A stretch of DNA of 64,000 nt. Origin: Arenicella xantha. GTDB lineage: Bacteria > Pseudomonadota > Gammaproteobacteria > Arenicellales > Arenicellaceae. The notes below the pieces were generated by a model that was given only the letters and a program-made list of their open reading frames with translations, did no database searches and had not been told where the DNA came from. Where the stretch lies: positions 542,206-606,205 of the forward strand of contig NZ_QNRT01000002.1 of assembly GCF_003315245.1 (NCBI RefSeq), given 5' to 3'. Of this stretch, positions 1-8,979 are shown piece by piece (the first letter of the stretch is position 1; every line of letters starts with the position of its first letter). Made by a program: the position numbers and the translations under genes.

Positions 1-1830
1 AAAACTTGGTGCCGGAGCTACATAAGCCTCATCATCAAAGCCAGCAACAGAGCCACGCTCAAATGGCGTAACCGCGAGCATTGCCGCTGGCAACAGATCG
101 TCAGTGAACGCTACGAACTTGGCGTCGTCGGATCCATTTTCAGCAGCCTGAATAATCGACAAACCACGTGGTGCATCTGGACTATAAGCGGGAACTAAAG
201 TGGCTACAGTAACCAATAATAGTACGATACTACCGCCGGCCGCTGACACGCCCCATGCACGCTTCTCTTGATAGCCATCAGCTGGTAACACATGTGGAAC
301 AAATAGCAAAAAGCAGAATACTAAGAACACCGTAAACGGTGCAGCGTATTCTGGAAACAGCATCATTTCTGCCAACGCCGAGGTCGGCACCACCAGCAGC
401 GAGAATAGCAGCGCCGCCAACACCGACAGAATGCTAGCCAACCTTTGTTTATTTATCAGCACCAACAGCGCAGCGACCGTCATTGTCAGCAACGCGGGTA
501 CAAACAGAATTGCCGCGCCAGGGAAGAAGAAACTCAATACACCACCGAGCAGTGCTAGACAAAACCACGAAGACGCCAGCAATCGCCAAACAGCAATCGA
601 GCGACCTATCAGCATAAACGCTAACAGCGCCCCCAACAAAGCCGCCGCGTGTTGTGTCGCTCGCAGCGCCCATGGATGCGCCGCTGCATAATGTGATTCC
701 GGCCGCATTGCATCGACACTAAACGAGGCCGCAACCGCAAAGCTAACGCCAAGTAAAATAGCTAAAAACGGAAAGGCCAACGCACGCACCGGCGAGCCCG
801 CACCTTTAACCACGAACACGGCTAACGCCATTAGTCCGCCGAAGATAATCAGTGGCATGCCGACTACTTGTGGTAGCGAAATGATCGATAAACCCAAGAC
901 GTCAGCATAAATCCACTGTTGCTCGGGTTCATCACCTGATTGCGCCAACAGTGCTTCGACGGTATTCAAAGCACTGACGCCCATATGAAAAAACGAGCGT
1001 TGATCGAGCATCGCCAAATTGTCTCGTGGCGTGTGATAAAACTCTGGCGAACCGCCGATCGCAAAATTATTGGCATCTATACCGAGTTTTAAGAACTGCG
1101 TAACGTCGGTGCCATTCGGCATTCGTTGATACACATCCGCCGCCAGCGAATTGGTCGACGCCGTCTTAATATCAGACTGCATCGCAGCGATATCACGACC
1201 ATTTGGTGTGCTTGTTTGAAACATCGCAACTGGGCCACTCACTCCACGCGCTTCCATACTAACTACGGCACTGACCAGTTTAGCCACGGGGTCTTTTGCA
1301 ACGAACGAAGCCGCGCCCACCAAACCAATTTCTTCACCATCGGTGATCAGCACCAACACTGGCCGCGCTAACGCTCGACCTTTCAACAAGGAAGCAATTT
1401 CTAGGCTAGCGGCCACACCAGCGCCATCATCCCCAGCGCCCGGCCCTGCCGGCACCGAATCATAATGCGACGCAATCATCACCGCGTTTGGCCCAGCTTC
1501 ACCGACCCAAAACAGTATATTTTGCACTTGCGCGCATCGCATCGCTTGTCGGCCTTCACTGCAGTGGAAATCATCACGTACGATCGGGCTAAAACCCAAA
1601 GCCCGAATCTCAGTCAATAGACGCTCACGTACCGCATCATTCGAGACCGAGTCGACAGGATGTGGCGCTTCATCATCAAGCAAACGAACCAACCGTGAGA
1701 AAGCTTGGTCTGAGTTAAACGCATGCTCCGGATCAACCGACGGTGGACTAACCGTATACAATCGCAGGGTAAACACCAAGAACAACACAGCCGTCATAAC
1801 GACTAAGCGAAAGACCACATTCTTATGCAT
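1..1830 (-). CDS. M28-family zinc aminopeptidase with membrane tail (3' end outside window)
   Basis: The reading frame starts at 1830 (ATG preceded by AAGGAAG) and stays open to base 1, so the C-terminus is missing. An N-terminal hydrophobic segment (MTAVLFLVFTL) anchors or exports it. The peptidase core carries the M28 co-catalytic zinc motifs in order: SHYDSVPAGPG, GAGDDGAG, TDGEEIGL (catalytic Glu and ligand) and a late His in EFYHTPRDN. After the core come several hydrophobic stretches that look like transmembrane helices, as in Fxna/ERMP1-like and related bacterial M28 proteins. Likely role is hydrolysis of N-terminal residues from peptides in the periplasm. The family call is firm; the substrate is unknown. 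Confidence 0.9.
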   Translation of the reverse strand, partial: MHKNVVFRLVVMTAVLFLVFTLRLYTVSPPSVDPEHAFNSDQAFSRLVRLLDDEAPHPVDSVSNDAVRERLLTEIRALGFSPIVRDDFHCSEGRQAMRCAQVQNILFWVGEAGPNAVMIASHYDSVPAGPGAGDDGAGVAASLEIASLLKGRALARPVLVLITDGEEIGLVGAASFVAKDPVAKLVSAVVSMEARGVSGPVAMFQTSTPNGRDIAAMQSDIKTASTNSLAADVYQRMPNGTDVTQFLKLGIDANNFAIGGSPEFYHTPRDNLAMLDQRSFFHMGVSALNTVEALLAQSGDEPEQQWIYADVLGLSIISLPQVVGMPLIIFGGLMALAVFVVKGAGSPVRALAFPFLAILLGVSFAVAASFSVDAMRPESHYAAAHPWALRATQHAAALLGALLAFMLIGRSIAVWRLLASSWFCLALLGGVLSFFFPGAAILFVPALLTMTVAALLVLINKQRLASILSVLAALLFSLLVVPTSALAEMMLFPEYAAPFTVFLVFCFLLFVPHVLPADGYQEKRAWGVSAAGGSIVLLLVTVATLVPAYSPDAPRGLSIIQAAENGSDDAKFVAFTDDLLPAAMLAVTPFERGSVAGFDDEAYVAPAPSF

Positions 1831-2170
1831 ACACTCTTCCTTCACCAATCGACTGACGTTTAACTAACACGCCAACTAATCTCCAGTTAACAATAGCTTC
1901 AAACTATCACACTTCTACGCATATCGTGAAGCTGCGAAAAATACACCACGCATCTACAACCACGCAGACTGTGAACTAGACAAGTTCATTAGCTGAACCA
2001 CGCGAGAAGAGTTACCGTTGCTAGTGGCTAAGCGACTGTGACGTTTATCGCTACCTTGGTTTCAGTCGCTTCAATTTATCTTGCGAGACTTTCCTTGATC
2101 TAGAATCAAATGTTTGGTTATCATTCGCTGGATAAAAGACACGAGAATGTCGCAAAACAACGAGAACATT
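1831..2170. other. Intergenic region between divergent genes
   Basis: About 340 bases between the start of the M28 peptidase and the next plus-strand gene. It must hold promoters for both directions, but I see no convincing consensus promoter, operator palindrome or RNA gene. The upstream GTG/ATG codons at 2114 and 2147 extend the next frame but lack a ribosome-binding site. Confidence 0.4.
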
Positions 2171-2593
2171 ATGCAAAGCTGGCTAGGTTTATTAGTATTA
2201 TTATTGTCCCAAAGCACGTTAGCGGGCGAAATCCAAACGCACACAGACAATGGTGGACGCGCTCACTTTAGCTCCAAGCAAGCAACTGCAAGCAACGTGT
2301 CTTCCAACGATTCGTCGGCACTAAAAATCGACAGTCGTTTTATGCTCGGTCGCTGGCAAAGTGAAGAGTATTCGGCGTATGGAACAGTAATTCCGGCGCA
2401 AGTATATGTCTTCACAGCAACGACTCAGGGAGTTGAAGGAGTGTCGCAAACGTTGCCGGTAACGGCTTACTCAGTTAATGGCAAAGTAATTTCCGTAGAG
2501 GGCTCAATCAGTCAAAACTATACGGTTATTGACCGCAACACCGTAAGCTATGACACTGGTGTCGTGGGAACAAAGACATTGCGCCGACTGTAG
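2171..2593 (+). CDS. Small secreted protein, possibly DUF4124-like
   Basis: 140 aa from ATG 2171, chosen because GAGA lies just upstream and the protein then opens with a compact signal peptide (MQSWLGLLVLLLSQSTLA, cleavage near A/G). A longer start at 2147 is possible. The mature N-terminus (HTDNGGRAHFSSKQ) resembles the degenerate W-x-D-x-x-G-x-x-H-F/Y-S pattern of DUF4124 proteins, but the match is short. The rest is beta-rich with no catalytic motif. Stand-alone gene; function unknown. Confidence 0.65.
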   Translation: MQSWLGLLVLLLSQSTLAGEIQTHTDNGGRAHFSSKQATASNVSSNDSSALKIDSRFMLGRWQSEEYSAYGTVIPAQVYVFTATTQGVEGVSQTLPVTAYSVNGKVISVEGSISQNYTVIDRNTVSYDTGVVGTKTLRRL

Positions 2594-2810
2594 CTTTGTA
2601 TTACGCCATCCAGCCCACAGTGGTAACACGAGCGCGACGGCAATATTAGCCCTAGCCTGAGGCTTAGTGGCTCCCAACATTACACAAATTGCTTGATCAG
2701 CAAGCTACTCGACTTTGAATGATTGTCGTTGAGGCTTGCTTACTTACTGCCTTGCTCACCGAATCACTTGGCGGTCTACGGCAAACAAGATTCACTCAGC
2801 TTAGGCGACT

Positions 2811-2855
2811 ATGCTAATCCAAGAACATGCTAATCCAAGAACATGCTAATCCAAG
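2811..2855. repeat. 16-bp tandem repeat, 2.8 copies
   Basis: Unit ATGCTAATCCAAGAAC is present twice exactly (2811-2826, 2827-2842) followed by 13 bases of a third copy (2843-2855). The copies are identical, which suggests recent slippage. It lies in a convergent intergenic region with no coding overlap. Confidence 0.9.
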
Positions 2856-2913
2856 TCGCGGCACTGATTTAGTGAGCGTCGTCATAGCCATACCCCATCG
2901 CCTTCGTTCGGAG

Positions 2914-2957
2914 CAATGCACCAAGGCAACGGTGTTCTATACCGTTGCCCCGCATTG
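2914..2957. terminator. Nested hairpin, possible bidirectional terminator
   Basis: Outer arms CAATGC (2914-2919) and GCATTG (2952-2957) enclose inner arms GGCAACGGT (2925-2933) and ACCGTTGCC (2941-2949) with a 7-base loop. It lies between convergent genes, fitting transcription termination, but neither side has a strong T-run, so the role is uncertain. Confidence 0.45.
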
Positions 2958-3000
2958 TTAATTAAAAAAGATCGCCTTGTGCGCTTTAATTAAAAATTTT

Positions 3001-3555
3001 CTAGAACCGTTCGGCGGGCATTTCAATAATATTCTCTTTATCTTTCGGTGCGTTCTTGTGCTCTACCTGCGGTTTTGGCATGCCAACTTGGATTGGTACC
3101 GAGAAGCTGCGACCCATCAATCCCTTACCGTGAATATCGAACTCTCGCACCGACACATTCAAGTAGTACAAGCCATTAGTTGGAGTGCCTAGCACAACGT
3201 CGACATTACTGCTTGGAGTCGTCGGCAAGTTTAGGCTGAAGCTCTGCGAATTTAACAGCACCATACCTTCGTCCGCATTTAGCTTGACCTGCAATTGGCC
3301 CTGAGTCTTTTGCGCCGAAAATGCCAAGTTGACGTTGATTGTTTCGCCCGCGCTGATGGTCTCAGGAACTTGGTAGGTTAACGCAACCGACGCACCCGGT
3401 TTGCCGTGTTGCGGATTGATCGTGTGTGTCACTAACGGTTTCGTGTCAGCAAGTTGCGCCGACATATCATTCGCGGATGCCGTGTTACTCACACTAATCA
3501 GTGTGCTGAACATGACTGTAATAGCAGCAATTGGAATAAAAATTGATTTTTGCAT
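3001..3555 (-). CDS. Secreted beta-rich protein partnered with the metalloprotease
   Basis: 184 aa with a clear Sec signal peptide (IAAITVMFSTLISVSNTASA, cleavage near residue 28). The mature part is beta-strand-rich (GKPGASVALTYQVPE, SAGETINVNLAFSA, GLYYLNVSVREF), suggesting one Ig-like or fibronectin-like sandwich. No catalytic motif. It starts 11 bases after the stop of the upstream HEWGH protease on the same strand, so the two are almost certainly co-transcribed. A chaperone, inhibitor or surface partner of the protease is possible but inferred only from position. Confidence 0.8.
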   Translation of the reverse strand: MQKSIFIPIAAITVMFSTLISVSNTASANDMSAQLADTKPLVTHTINPQHGKPGASVALTYQVPETISAGETINVNLAFSAQKTQGQLQVKLNADEGMVLLNSQSFSLNLPTTPSSNVDVVLGTPTNGLYYLNVSVREFDIHGKGLMGRSFSVPIQVGMPKPQVEHKNAPKDKENIIEMPAERF

Positions 3556-3566
3556 GATGCTCTCGT

Positions 3567-5546
3567 TCAGTTAGGTGAGGAAAAAATTGAGATGTCGAAA
3601 CAGGCAACACCGCTCGCGCCGTTCTCGATGTTGTAGTCATTGATCGACATAACATGGTCACCACTCGTTAGCGCACCAGTTGCTTGTTCAAAATCCACGT
3701 CGGTCGAATTACCTTTAAATTTTGATACGCCGTTGTGCACGATATCCAACTCTGGGTCTGTGTCCATTCCTTGGTTGGTGGAAGGCGTTTTACTTGCCTC
3801 CACAGTGTAGTTGCCGTCGAATGGCACATTAAATGTCAAGAAGCGATAGTTGGAAAGCTTGTTACCGTCGCTGCCACTATTGAATTGCGTAATAGTACAC
3901 ACATTGACGGCGCTGCCGCCGACAGTAATCGAGGTATACACCGGTAGCACGTTATTCGCCACATCGGCATTGTTGGTTTCGGTAGAGCCGGTTGCATCAA
4001 TCGTAGACCCAACAATAGACTGGCCATCAACTATTGCACTGATACCCGCAGCTTGAGCAGCGTTGTTGGCTTTCAACGCACTAATGAAGGAGAAGATGCT
4101 GGTGTAGACTGGACTATTCTTTTGCTCGTTAACCAACACGTTGTAGATTGGTGCGAGACCCAGTGACACGGTGTCAGGGCCATCGTCAGCGCTGTCATAC
4201 AGATCGTAGAGAATCGATTGAACGCTGCCTTCACTGTACCAGCCGGGATTAGTCCAGCTATTCTGTTCAACATCAATAATGAATCCGCTGGCTTGCTCGC
4301 TGCCAGATGTGTCTACGTAGATCGGATCGTCGGTGATGATGCCTGATAGCGCATTGCCAAAGCCTTCGCCAAATGCAACGCGCATATCAACACGATCAGC
4401 ATCGCCATGATCACCGCCGGGGCTATCTGAACGTGACAGCTTGTCTTCGAAATAGTGTCCCCACTCGTGCAAAATGATGTGGTCATCAAACTCATCGGTG
4501 TCACTGTTTTCTTTACCTAAGATATAGAGTTTACCGTCACCATAGAACGAAGTGCCAATCGCACCAGCAGCTAAATTCTGTGGCGAAGTGGGGGCGTTGT
4601 TCACACTCCAGTTAACTACCAAAGGTGGAAACACTACGCTCGGATCGACGTTCACGATGTCGCTTATTGCTTCATAAATGGAATCCAAGATCGCGAACGG
4701 TGCGGCCGCACGAACACCCGTGTATGAGCTTTGTCCCCAGCCAGCGTTGGCATTAAGGTTTCTAGTCCCGGTTGCACTAATTAGACTTGGCGACGTTTCG
4801 GCTAAAGTGTAAAGCGCATCGGCACTCGTGTTATCAACCACTTTGACATCGTATTGGGCGCCGGAGGTTTTTAGTAGTTCTGCTCGAACACGTAACCTAA
4901 CTGGTTGATTTTGCGGAATGTCAAAGAGGTACTCGCCGTTTGCCAGAGTTTCTTTAGTTTGCAATACAGTGTTAGCACTATCTAACAGTTCAATGGTCGC
5001 GCCGCGCACAGGCTGCTGTGTGATGTTGGCGTAATCAAGAGCGGTTGACGGCGTAGATATCGCGGCTATACGGTCATACGTGATGAAGCCATGTAGAATA
5101 GCCGGACCGTTAAAAATGATTAATGAGACGGTCGTCAGATCGCTACCAACGGCATTGGTTGCGGTGATAGTGAATTCGGTTTCAGGATGCGTTGTTCCCG
5201 GTGTTCCGACAATTTCGCAGGTCTTTGCATCCGCAGATATTTGAATACTCAAACCCTGCGGTAGCGCCGGTGATACTGAGCAATCAGTTATATCAGGTCC
5301 ACCAGTATTACCAACCGATAGGGTTATCGGTCCATCAGTTGTATAAAAAATGGGTTCGGGGAAGCTTTGTAAATTAGGGGCAGTAGGGCCGTCAAATAAC
5401 AAAAGGCTAATTACGGCAGTCAGAGCACGTGTATCTTGCTGGCCAAAAGCTGAGGTGCTAAAGCTCAATGTCGTTGCTAGCAGCAGGCTTATAAGCAGCC
5501 CAACACGTTTTGTTGACCCATTTTTATAGGTAGACGAGTAGTTCAT
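3567..5546 (-). CDS. Secreted zinc metalloprotease-like protein (HEWGH) with Ig-like domain
   Basis: 659 aa with an N-terminal signal peptide (GLLISLLLATTLSFSTSAFG). Around residues 60-140 there is a putative-Ig-type segment (TVSLIIFNGP region), then a carboxypeptidase-regulatory-like stretch (RGATIELLDSANTVL), then the catalytic region with HEWGH, a zinc-binding HExxH, followed about 30 residues later by VAFGEGFGNAL, whose Glu is a plausible third ligand as in gluzincins. The C-terminal part (VPFDGNYTVEAS, DHVMSINDYN) resembles a pre-peptidase C-terminal beta-sandwich. Likely an extracellular protease; exact peptidase family not assigned. First gene of a two-gene unit. Confidence 0.82.
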   Translation of the reverse strand: MNYSSTYKNGSTKRVGLLISLLLATTLSFSTSAFGQQDTRALTAVISLLLFDGPTAPNLQSFPEPIFYTTDGPITLSVGNTGGPDITDCSVSPALPQGLSIQISADAKTCEIVGTPGTTHPETEFTITATNAVGSDLTTVSLIIFNGPAILHGFITYDRIAAISTPSTALDYANITQQPVRGATIELLDSANTVLQTKETLANGEYLFDIPQNQPVRLRVRAELLKTSGAQYDVKVVDNTSADALYTLAETSPSLISATGTRNLNANAGWGQSSYTGVRAAAPFAILDSIYEAISDIVNVDPSVVFPPLVVNWSVNNAPTSPQNLAAGAIGTSFYGDGKLYILGKENSDTDEFDDHIILHEWGHYFEDKLSRSDSPGGDHGDADRVDMRVAFGEGFGNALSGIITDDPIYVDTSGSEQASGFIIDVEQNSWTNPGWYSEGSVQSILYDLYDSADDGPDTVSLGLAPIYNVLVNEQKNSPVYTSIFSFISALKANNAAQAAGISAIVDGQSIVGSTIDATGSTETNNADVANNVLPVYTSITVGGSAVNVCTITQFNSGSDGNKLSNYRFLTFNVPFDGNYTVEASKTPSTNQGMDTDPELDIVHNGVSKFKGNSTDVDFEQATGALTSGDHVMSINDYNIENGASGVACFDISIFSSPN

Positions 5547-6011
5547 TATTTGTGAGGCCTGAGGTTATTCGAATTTGAATCGCGAATAGGCTATTCGATA
5601 GAGTCATTTCACGCAACAAATTATGCCTACGATCGGCAAAAAAATCAGATAACAAGAACGATGTCAATTAACATCATTGTAATGAACAGCATCATTTAAT
5701 CACCCAAGCGACCACGCACTTTGCACATGTTGAGCTAATGCTAAAGAGTGCGTAAAGTGTGACCTTAAATATTTTGAGCATTCACAGCGACGGTACTTCT
5801 AGCCCAACTCGCGATGTAGTCAAGCTAGTTAATCCGCACCGTTGCCCAACGGAGGTTCAATGCGCGCCTTAAAATCTTAGCTAAATTCGAAACGCGTTTT
5901 TTTGCTAAGATAAACACAACATAAAGCGTATACGAAACAACACTTGTTCACGGACATTCAATAGTAAGCCGCAATAGACATACATACGGATCTTTCAGGT
6001 GGGGTCGCAAA
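5547..6011. other. Divergent intergenic region
   Basis: About 465 bases upstream of both the metalloprotease (minus) and the phosphatase lipoprotein (plus). AT-rich around 5630-5700 and 5880-5945, consistent with promoters, but no hexamer pair or operator is strong enough to call. AGGTGGGG at 5997-6004 is the ribosome-binding site for the gene at 6012. Confidence 0.45.
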
Positions 6012-6554
6012 ATGAGAATGAGGCAGATCGTCATGTATCACAAAACAATATATTGCGCCCTATTGCTGACGCTGGCATTTACCGCTGGTTGTGCCAATGA
6101 TCCTTACACAACAATTACCATCGTACGCCACGCCGAAAAAATAGCCGATGGAAGCAAGGACCCCTCATTAACGAATCAAGGCAACGCAAGAGCACTCGCG
6201 TTACGAGATAAGTATACAAACACACCAATTTCAGCGGTGTATTCGACCAGCACCAATCGTACTAAGCAAACCGCTATGCCGCTTGCTATCGCTAACGGTC
6301 TTACTGTCACGAGCTACAGCACGCCCGAGGAAGTTGCCACAGCGATAATCAGCAAGCACGCTGGTGAGCACGTGGCAGTAGTTGGGCATAGTAATACGGT
6401 AGGCGACATTATTTTGGCACTTGGTGCACAAATACCCGAAGGCTTAACCCACCCTATGGATGAAAGTGATTACGATAATTTGGTCATTGTTTTAATCAAT
6501 AACAACGGGCTGGCGACCGCCACACACTCCACATACGGCAAGGTCTCACCATAG
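6012..6554 (+). CDS. Histidine phosphatase (phosphoglycerate mutase-like) lipoprotein
   Basis: 180 aa. A signal with lipobox (LAFTAGC) is followed by the branch-1 histidine phosphatase signature IVRHAEK, whose His is the phosphorylated nucleophile, and later VVGHSNTVGD carrying the second catalytic His. TSTNRTKQTA supplies the usual middle Arg. SixA/GpmB-sized domain. It should be tethered to the outer membrane facing the periplasm and hydrolyse a phosphoester; the substrate is unknown. Start at 6012 is supported by AGGTGGGG upstream; ATG 6018 is an alternative. Confidence 0.88.
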   Translation: MRMRQIVMYHKTIYCALLLTLAFTAGCANDPYTTITIVRHAEKIADGSKDPSLTNQGNARALALRDKYTNTPISAVYSTSTNRTKQTAMPLAIANGLTVTSYSTPEEVATAIISKHAGEHVAVVGHSNTVGDIILALGAQIPEGLTHPMDESDYDNLVIVLINNNGLATATHSTYGKVSP

Positions 6555-6742
6555 AAATGGCTCCTCTCGGCCAAACTCGACAACTGTCGTTTGACCCTAA
6601 CGATGCTAGGCCAAACGCAGCATGCAACAACCGTATCTCCGATTCCAGTTTCCTGTTAGCTCACACCAACCTCCGCCAGCGCGACAAACAGCTGTGACAG
6701 CATCAATTTTTTGTTACTAACGCATCGCACTCAGTAAAGAGT

Positions 6743-6768
6743 CAGCGAACAGCAATAGCTGTTCGCTG
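6743..6768. terminator. Perfect 11-bp hairpin between convergent genes
   Basis: CAGCGAACAGC (6743-6753), loop AATA, GCTGTTCGCTG (6758-6768). It sits between the converging phosphatase and beta-helix genes, so it could end both transcripts. There is no long T-run, making the terminator call moderate. Confidence 0.5.
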
Positions 6769-6793
6769 TTCGCTGTTAAAACAATCAGTGCGT

Positions 6794-8302
6794 TTATTGA
6801 ACCTCGTAAGCACCAATATCGCAGCGATTAAGCACTCGCACATACCCTCGTTGATCACGGCTCAATGGTGAACCGCTGATCGCGCTGACACAGTTGTTAG
6901 CGCCTGAGTCTACGGCATTACTTGCCGAAGAAATCGCGTGCGTCTGGGTAAATCCTCCATTATTGCTTAAATTTGAATCTAAACCTGACACGCTGCCAAG
7001 GCTAAACGGCAACGCAAACCCGTATGGCCCAGAGTTGGCTCCATTATTCGGGTCGCAGGACAATGTATCAGTCAGGTTATGCTCTCCAACAATGAAGCCA
7101 TTCGCGCCATTAAAGTCACACTCCACTCCGGTGTTTTTAGAAAAAATGGAATTTGATATCACTTTATCACCGGTATTTAACAAAGTATGAAAGCTTAGAA
7201 CCGAGCCGTTAGCTCGGTCTTTGCTGTGGTTCGCAAAGAATGTGCTGTTGGCAATACCGGCAAGGTCGTAGGCCGACCGAAACTCGATAGCTGAGCCTTG
7301 TTGTAATGCCGAATTTTGGCTAAAGGTTGAGTTATCCACAGACAGTGACTCAACACTAAGAGCACCTCCTTCAGTCGCGCTGTTTCCATAAAATGTCGAG
7401 CGTCGAATATCTAAGATATTTGTACCAATATCGTATAACGCACCACCGGCAAGCTCGGCGTTATTCTTGAAAAAAGTTTCATTAGTTAGCTTGGCATGCA
7501 GCGAGGGCGAGCCAAACGTCGAAAGAGCTATAGCGCCGCCCTCTCCAACCGCCGAATTTCCCGTATAGGTATTTTGATTCGCGCTGATATTATTGGTTTG
7601 CCACGCGAATATAGCCCCGCCGCTCCAAGACGTACCCGACCCAACCGGCTGCGCTTTATTTTGGTCAAAGGTATTTCGAAATATCTCTATGCCATCGCAA
7701 TAACCACAAGCTATCGCTCCACCGCCGCCATCGTTGTTGATTGGCAAGCTAGACAATACTTTATTCTGGCTAAATTCACTCTTACCAATCAACAAGTTGC
7801 TGTATGCACTAAGCGAGCTATTGTCACGCCCCGCTAAATAGATTGCACCACCGTAGCGCCCTGCGGTATTTCGCACGAAGGATACTTGCCAAATCTTGAG
7901 ATGAACCGCCAGAGCACAAAGCGAACCACCTTCGCGATATGCGGACGAACCACAAAGTGGCGCAACGAGGGAGTTACCATTGGTTAGCGTCAAGTCTTGT
8001 AAACCAACGCTGTCAGCGGATTCAAGTATATTAAAATGTCGTCCATCCTCGGTTGCATCAACAATGGTGTTTTGCTGACTCTCCCCAACAATTGTTAGTC
8101 GCTTATCGATGACTATGTCGTGTTCAAGATAGGTGCCGTTTCGTACGTATATTTGATCTCCAGCGCTGGCGGCAAAAACCGCACCGGCTATTGTTTGGTA
8201 TTGGCATCCACTAGTGCACACTTGCAACGTGGCGGCCTCACTCTGCTGACTATAATTTGCCGCCAGCAACAGCCCTAGACTCAGTATTATTTTATTTTTC
8301 AT
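6794..8302 (-). CDS. Secreted right-handed beta-helix protein, choice-of-anchor Q type
   Basis: 502 aa with a signal peptide (IILSLGLLLAANYSQQSEA). The opening ATLQVCTSGCQYQTI followed by IYVRNGTY is the usual first turn of parallel beta-helix (pectate-lyase fold) proteins; repeated N/G-rich turns (NTFDQNKAQPVG, GGAIALS, STFYGNSA, SIFSKNTG) fill the middle. It ends with RDQRGYVRVLNRCDIGAYEV, the typical choice-of-anchor Q terminus. No lyase catalytic residues are evident; glycan binding or degradation is possible. Start 8302 has AAGGAA upstream. It is clearly paralogous to the protein at 61513-63165. Confidence 0.88.
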   Translation of the reverse strand: MKNKIILSLGLLLAANYSQQSEAATLQVCTSGCQYQTIAGAVFAASAGDQIYVRNGTYLEHDIVIDKRLTIVGESQQNTIVDATEDGRHFNILESADSVGLQDLTLTNGNSLVAPLCGSSAYREGGSLCALAVHLKIWQVSFVRNTAGRYGGAIYLAGRDNSSLSAYSNLLIGKSEFSQNKVLSSLPINNDGGGGAIACGYCDGIEIFRNTFDQNKAQPVGSGTSWSGGAIFAWQTNNISANQNTYTGNSAVGEGGAIALSTFGSPSLHAKLTNETFFKNNAELAGGALYDIGTNILDIRRSTFYGNSATEGGALSVESLSVDNSTFSQNSALQQGSAIEFRSAYDLAGIANSTFFANHSKDRANGSVLSFHTLLNTGDKVISNSIFSKNTGVECDFNGANGFIVGEHNLTDTLSCDPNNGANSGPYGFALPFSLGSVSGLDSNLSNNGGFTQTHAISSASNAVDSGANNCVSAISGSPLSRDQRGYVRVLNRCDIGAYEVQ

Positions 8303-8979
8303 ATTGGTTTCCTTAAAGGTTGATATTCACGAAAATGTGCAGAACTTAGCGCATACAAAGGCTTGGTTCCCCACGACACTTGGGCATCCGTATGGAATGG
8401 CGGTGAGCAAAATGCACAACGCGCTCCACGATATTAAAAATGGCTACCACCGGCCTTCCGATAGGGTATTCAGGTGGATTGAATGAAAGCCACTATTGAT
8501 GGACTTTGCTGCCTCCTTCGTTTGCAGCATTTTTTGCTTCACTTAGATAGCCCCACCCCTTTCGAATAAACGTCTCTACCGGCAATTAACTACAGCCTCG
8601 TAGCGGTATAAATACACGCTAGCACACGCGGATTAATGGTCGTTACGGGCCAAATGGCCAGTTTTAGCCAAGCAAGTACCCGCTCGCCTCGGAAACCAGA
8701 TGCGCAAGCACCAACGTTGACTAGTCAATATTGATGAGTGCGGTTTCTCCGCCGCACTTAACCGTCAACTTCTCACATCAATCCAAACGTTGGTTTTCGT
8801 AAAACCGGCGACTAGGCTGCCGGTCGTTATGGTTGCCCAGACCTATCCTCATCTGTTCAAGCCGTGACGAGCACATTTTCCCGCAGACCAGTTAGACAAT
8901 TGACGCACACAATTAATCGGGATAGCCTTGCGCTCCCGGCACATAAAATTTTGATTAAAAAAGGATTAGGAGAACGTAA
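8303..8979. other. Long intergenic region, no convincing gene
   Basis: About 680 bases between divergent genes. Short plus-strand frames exist (for example 8304-8486) but lack a ribosome-binding site and have no recognisable features. No repeat, tRNA or clear operator seen. TAGGAGAA at 8968-8975 is the strong Shine-Dalgarno site for the gene at 8980. Confidence 0.45.

Larger units (their letters stand above)
2594..3000. other. Intergenic region with short tandem repeat and hairpin
   Basis: Convergent intergenic region of about 400 bases between the small secreted gene and the gene ending at 3001. It contains a 16-bp tandem repeat (2811-2855) and a nested hairpin (2914-2957), both listed separately. 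No open frame longer than a few residues looks genuine. Confidence 0.5.

Noticed and set aside
8304-8486. 60-residue plus-strand frame after the beta-helix gene
   Set aside because: Overlaps the promoter region, no ribosome-binding site and no recognisable feature.
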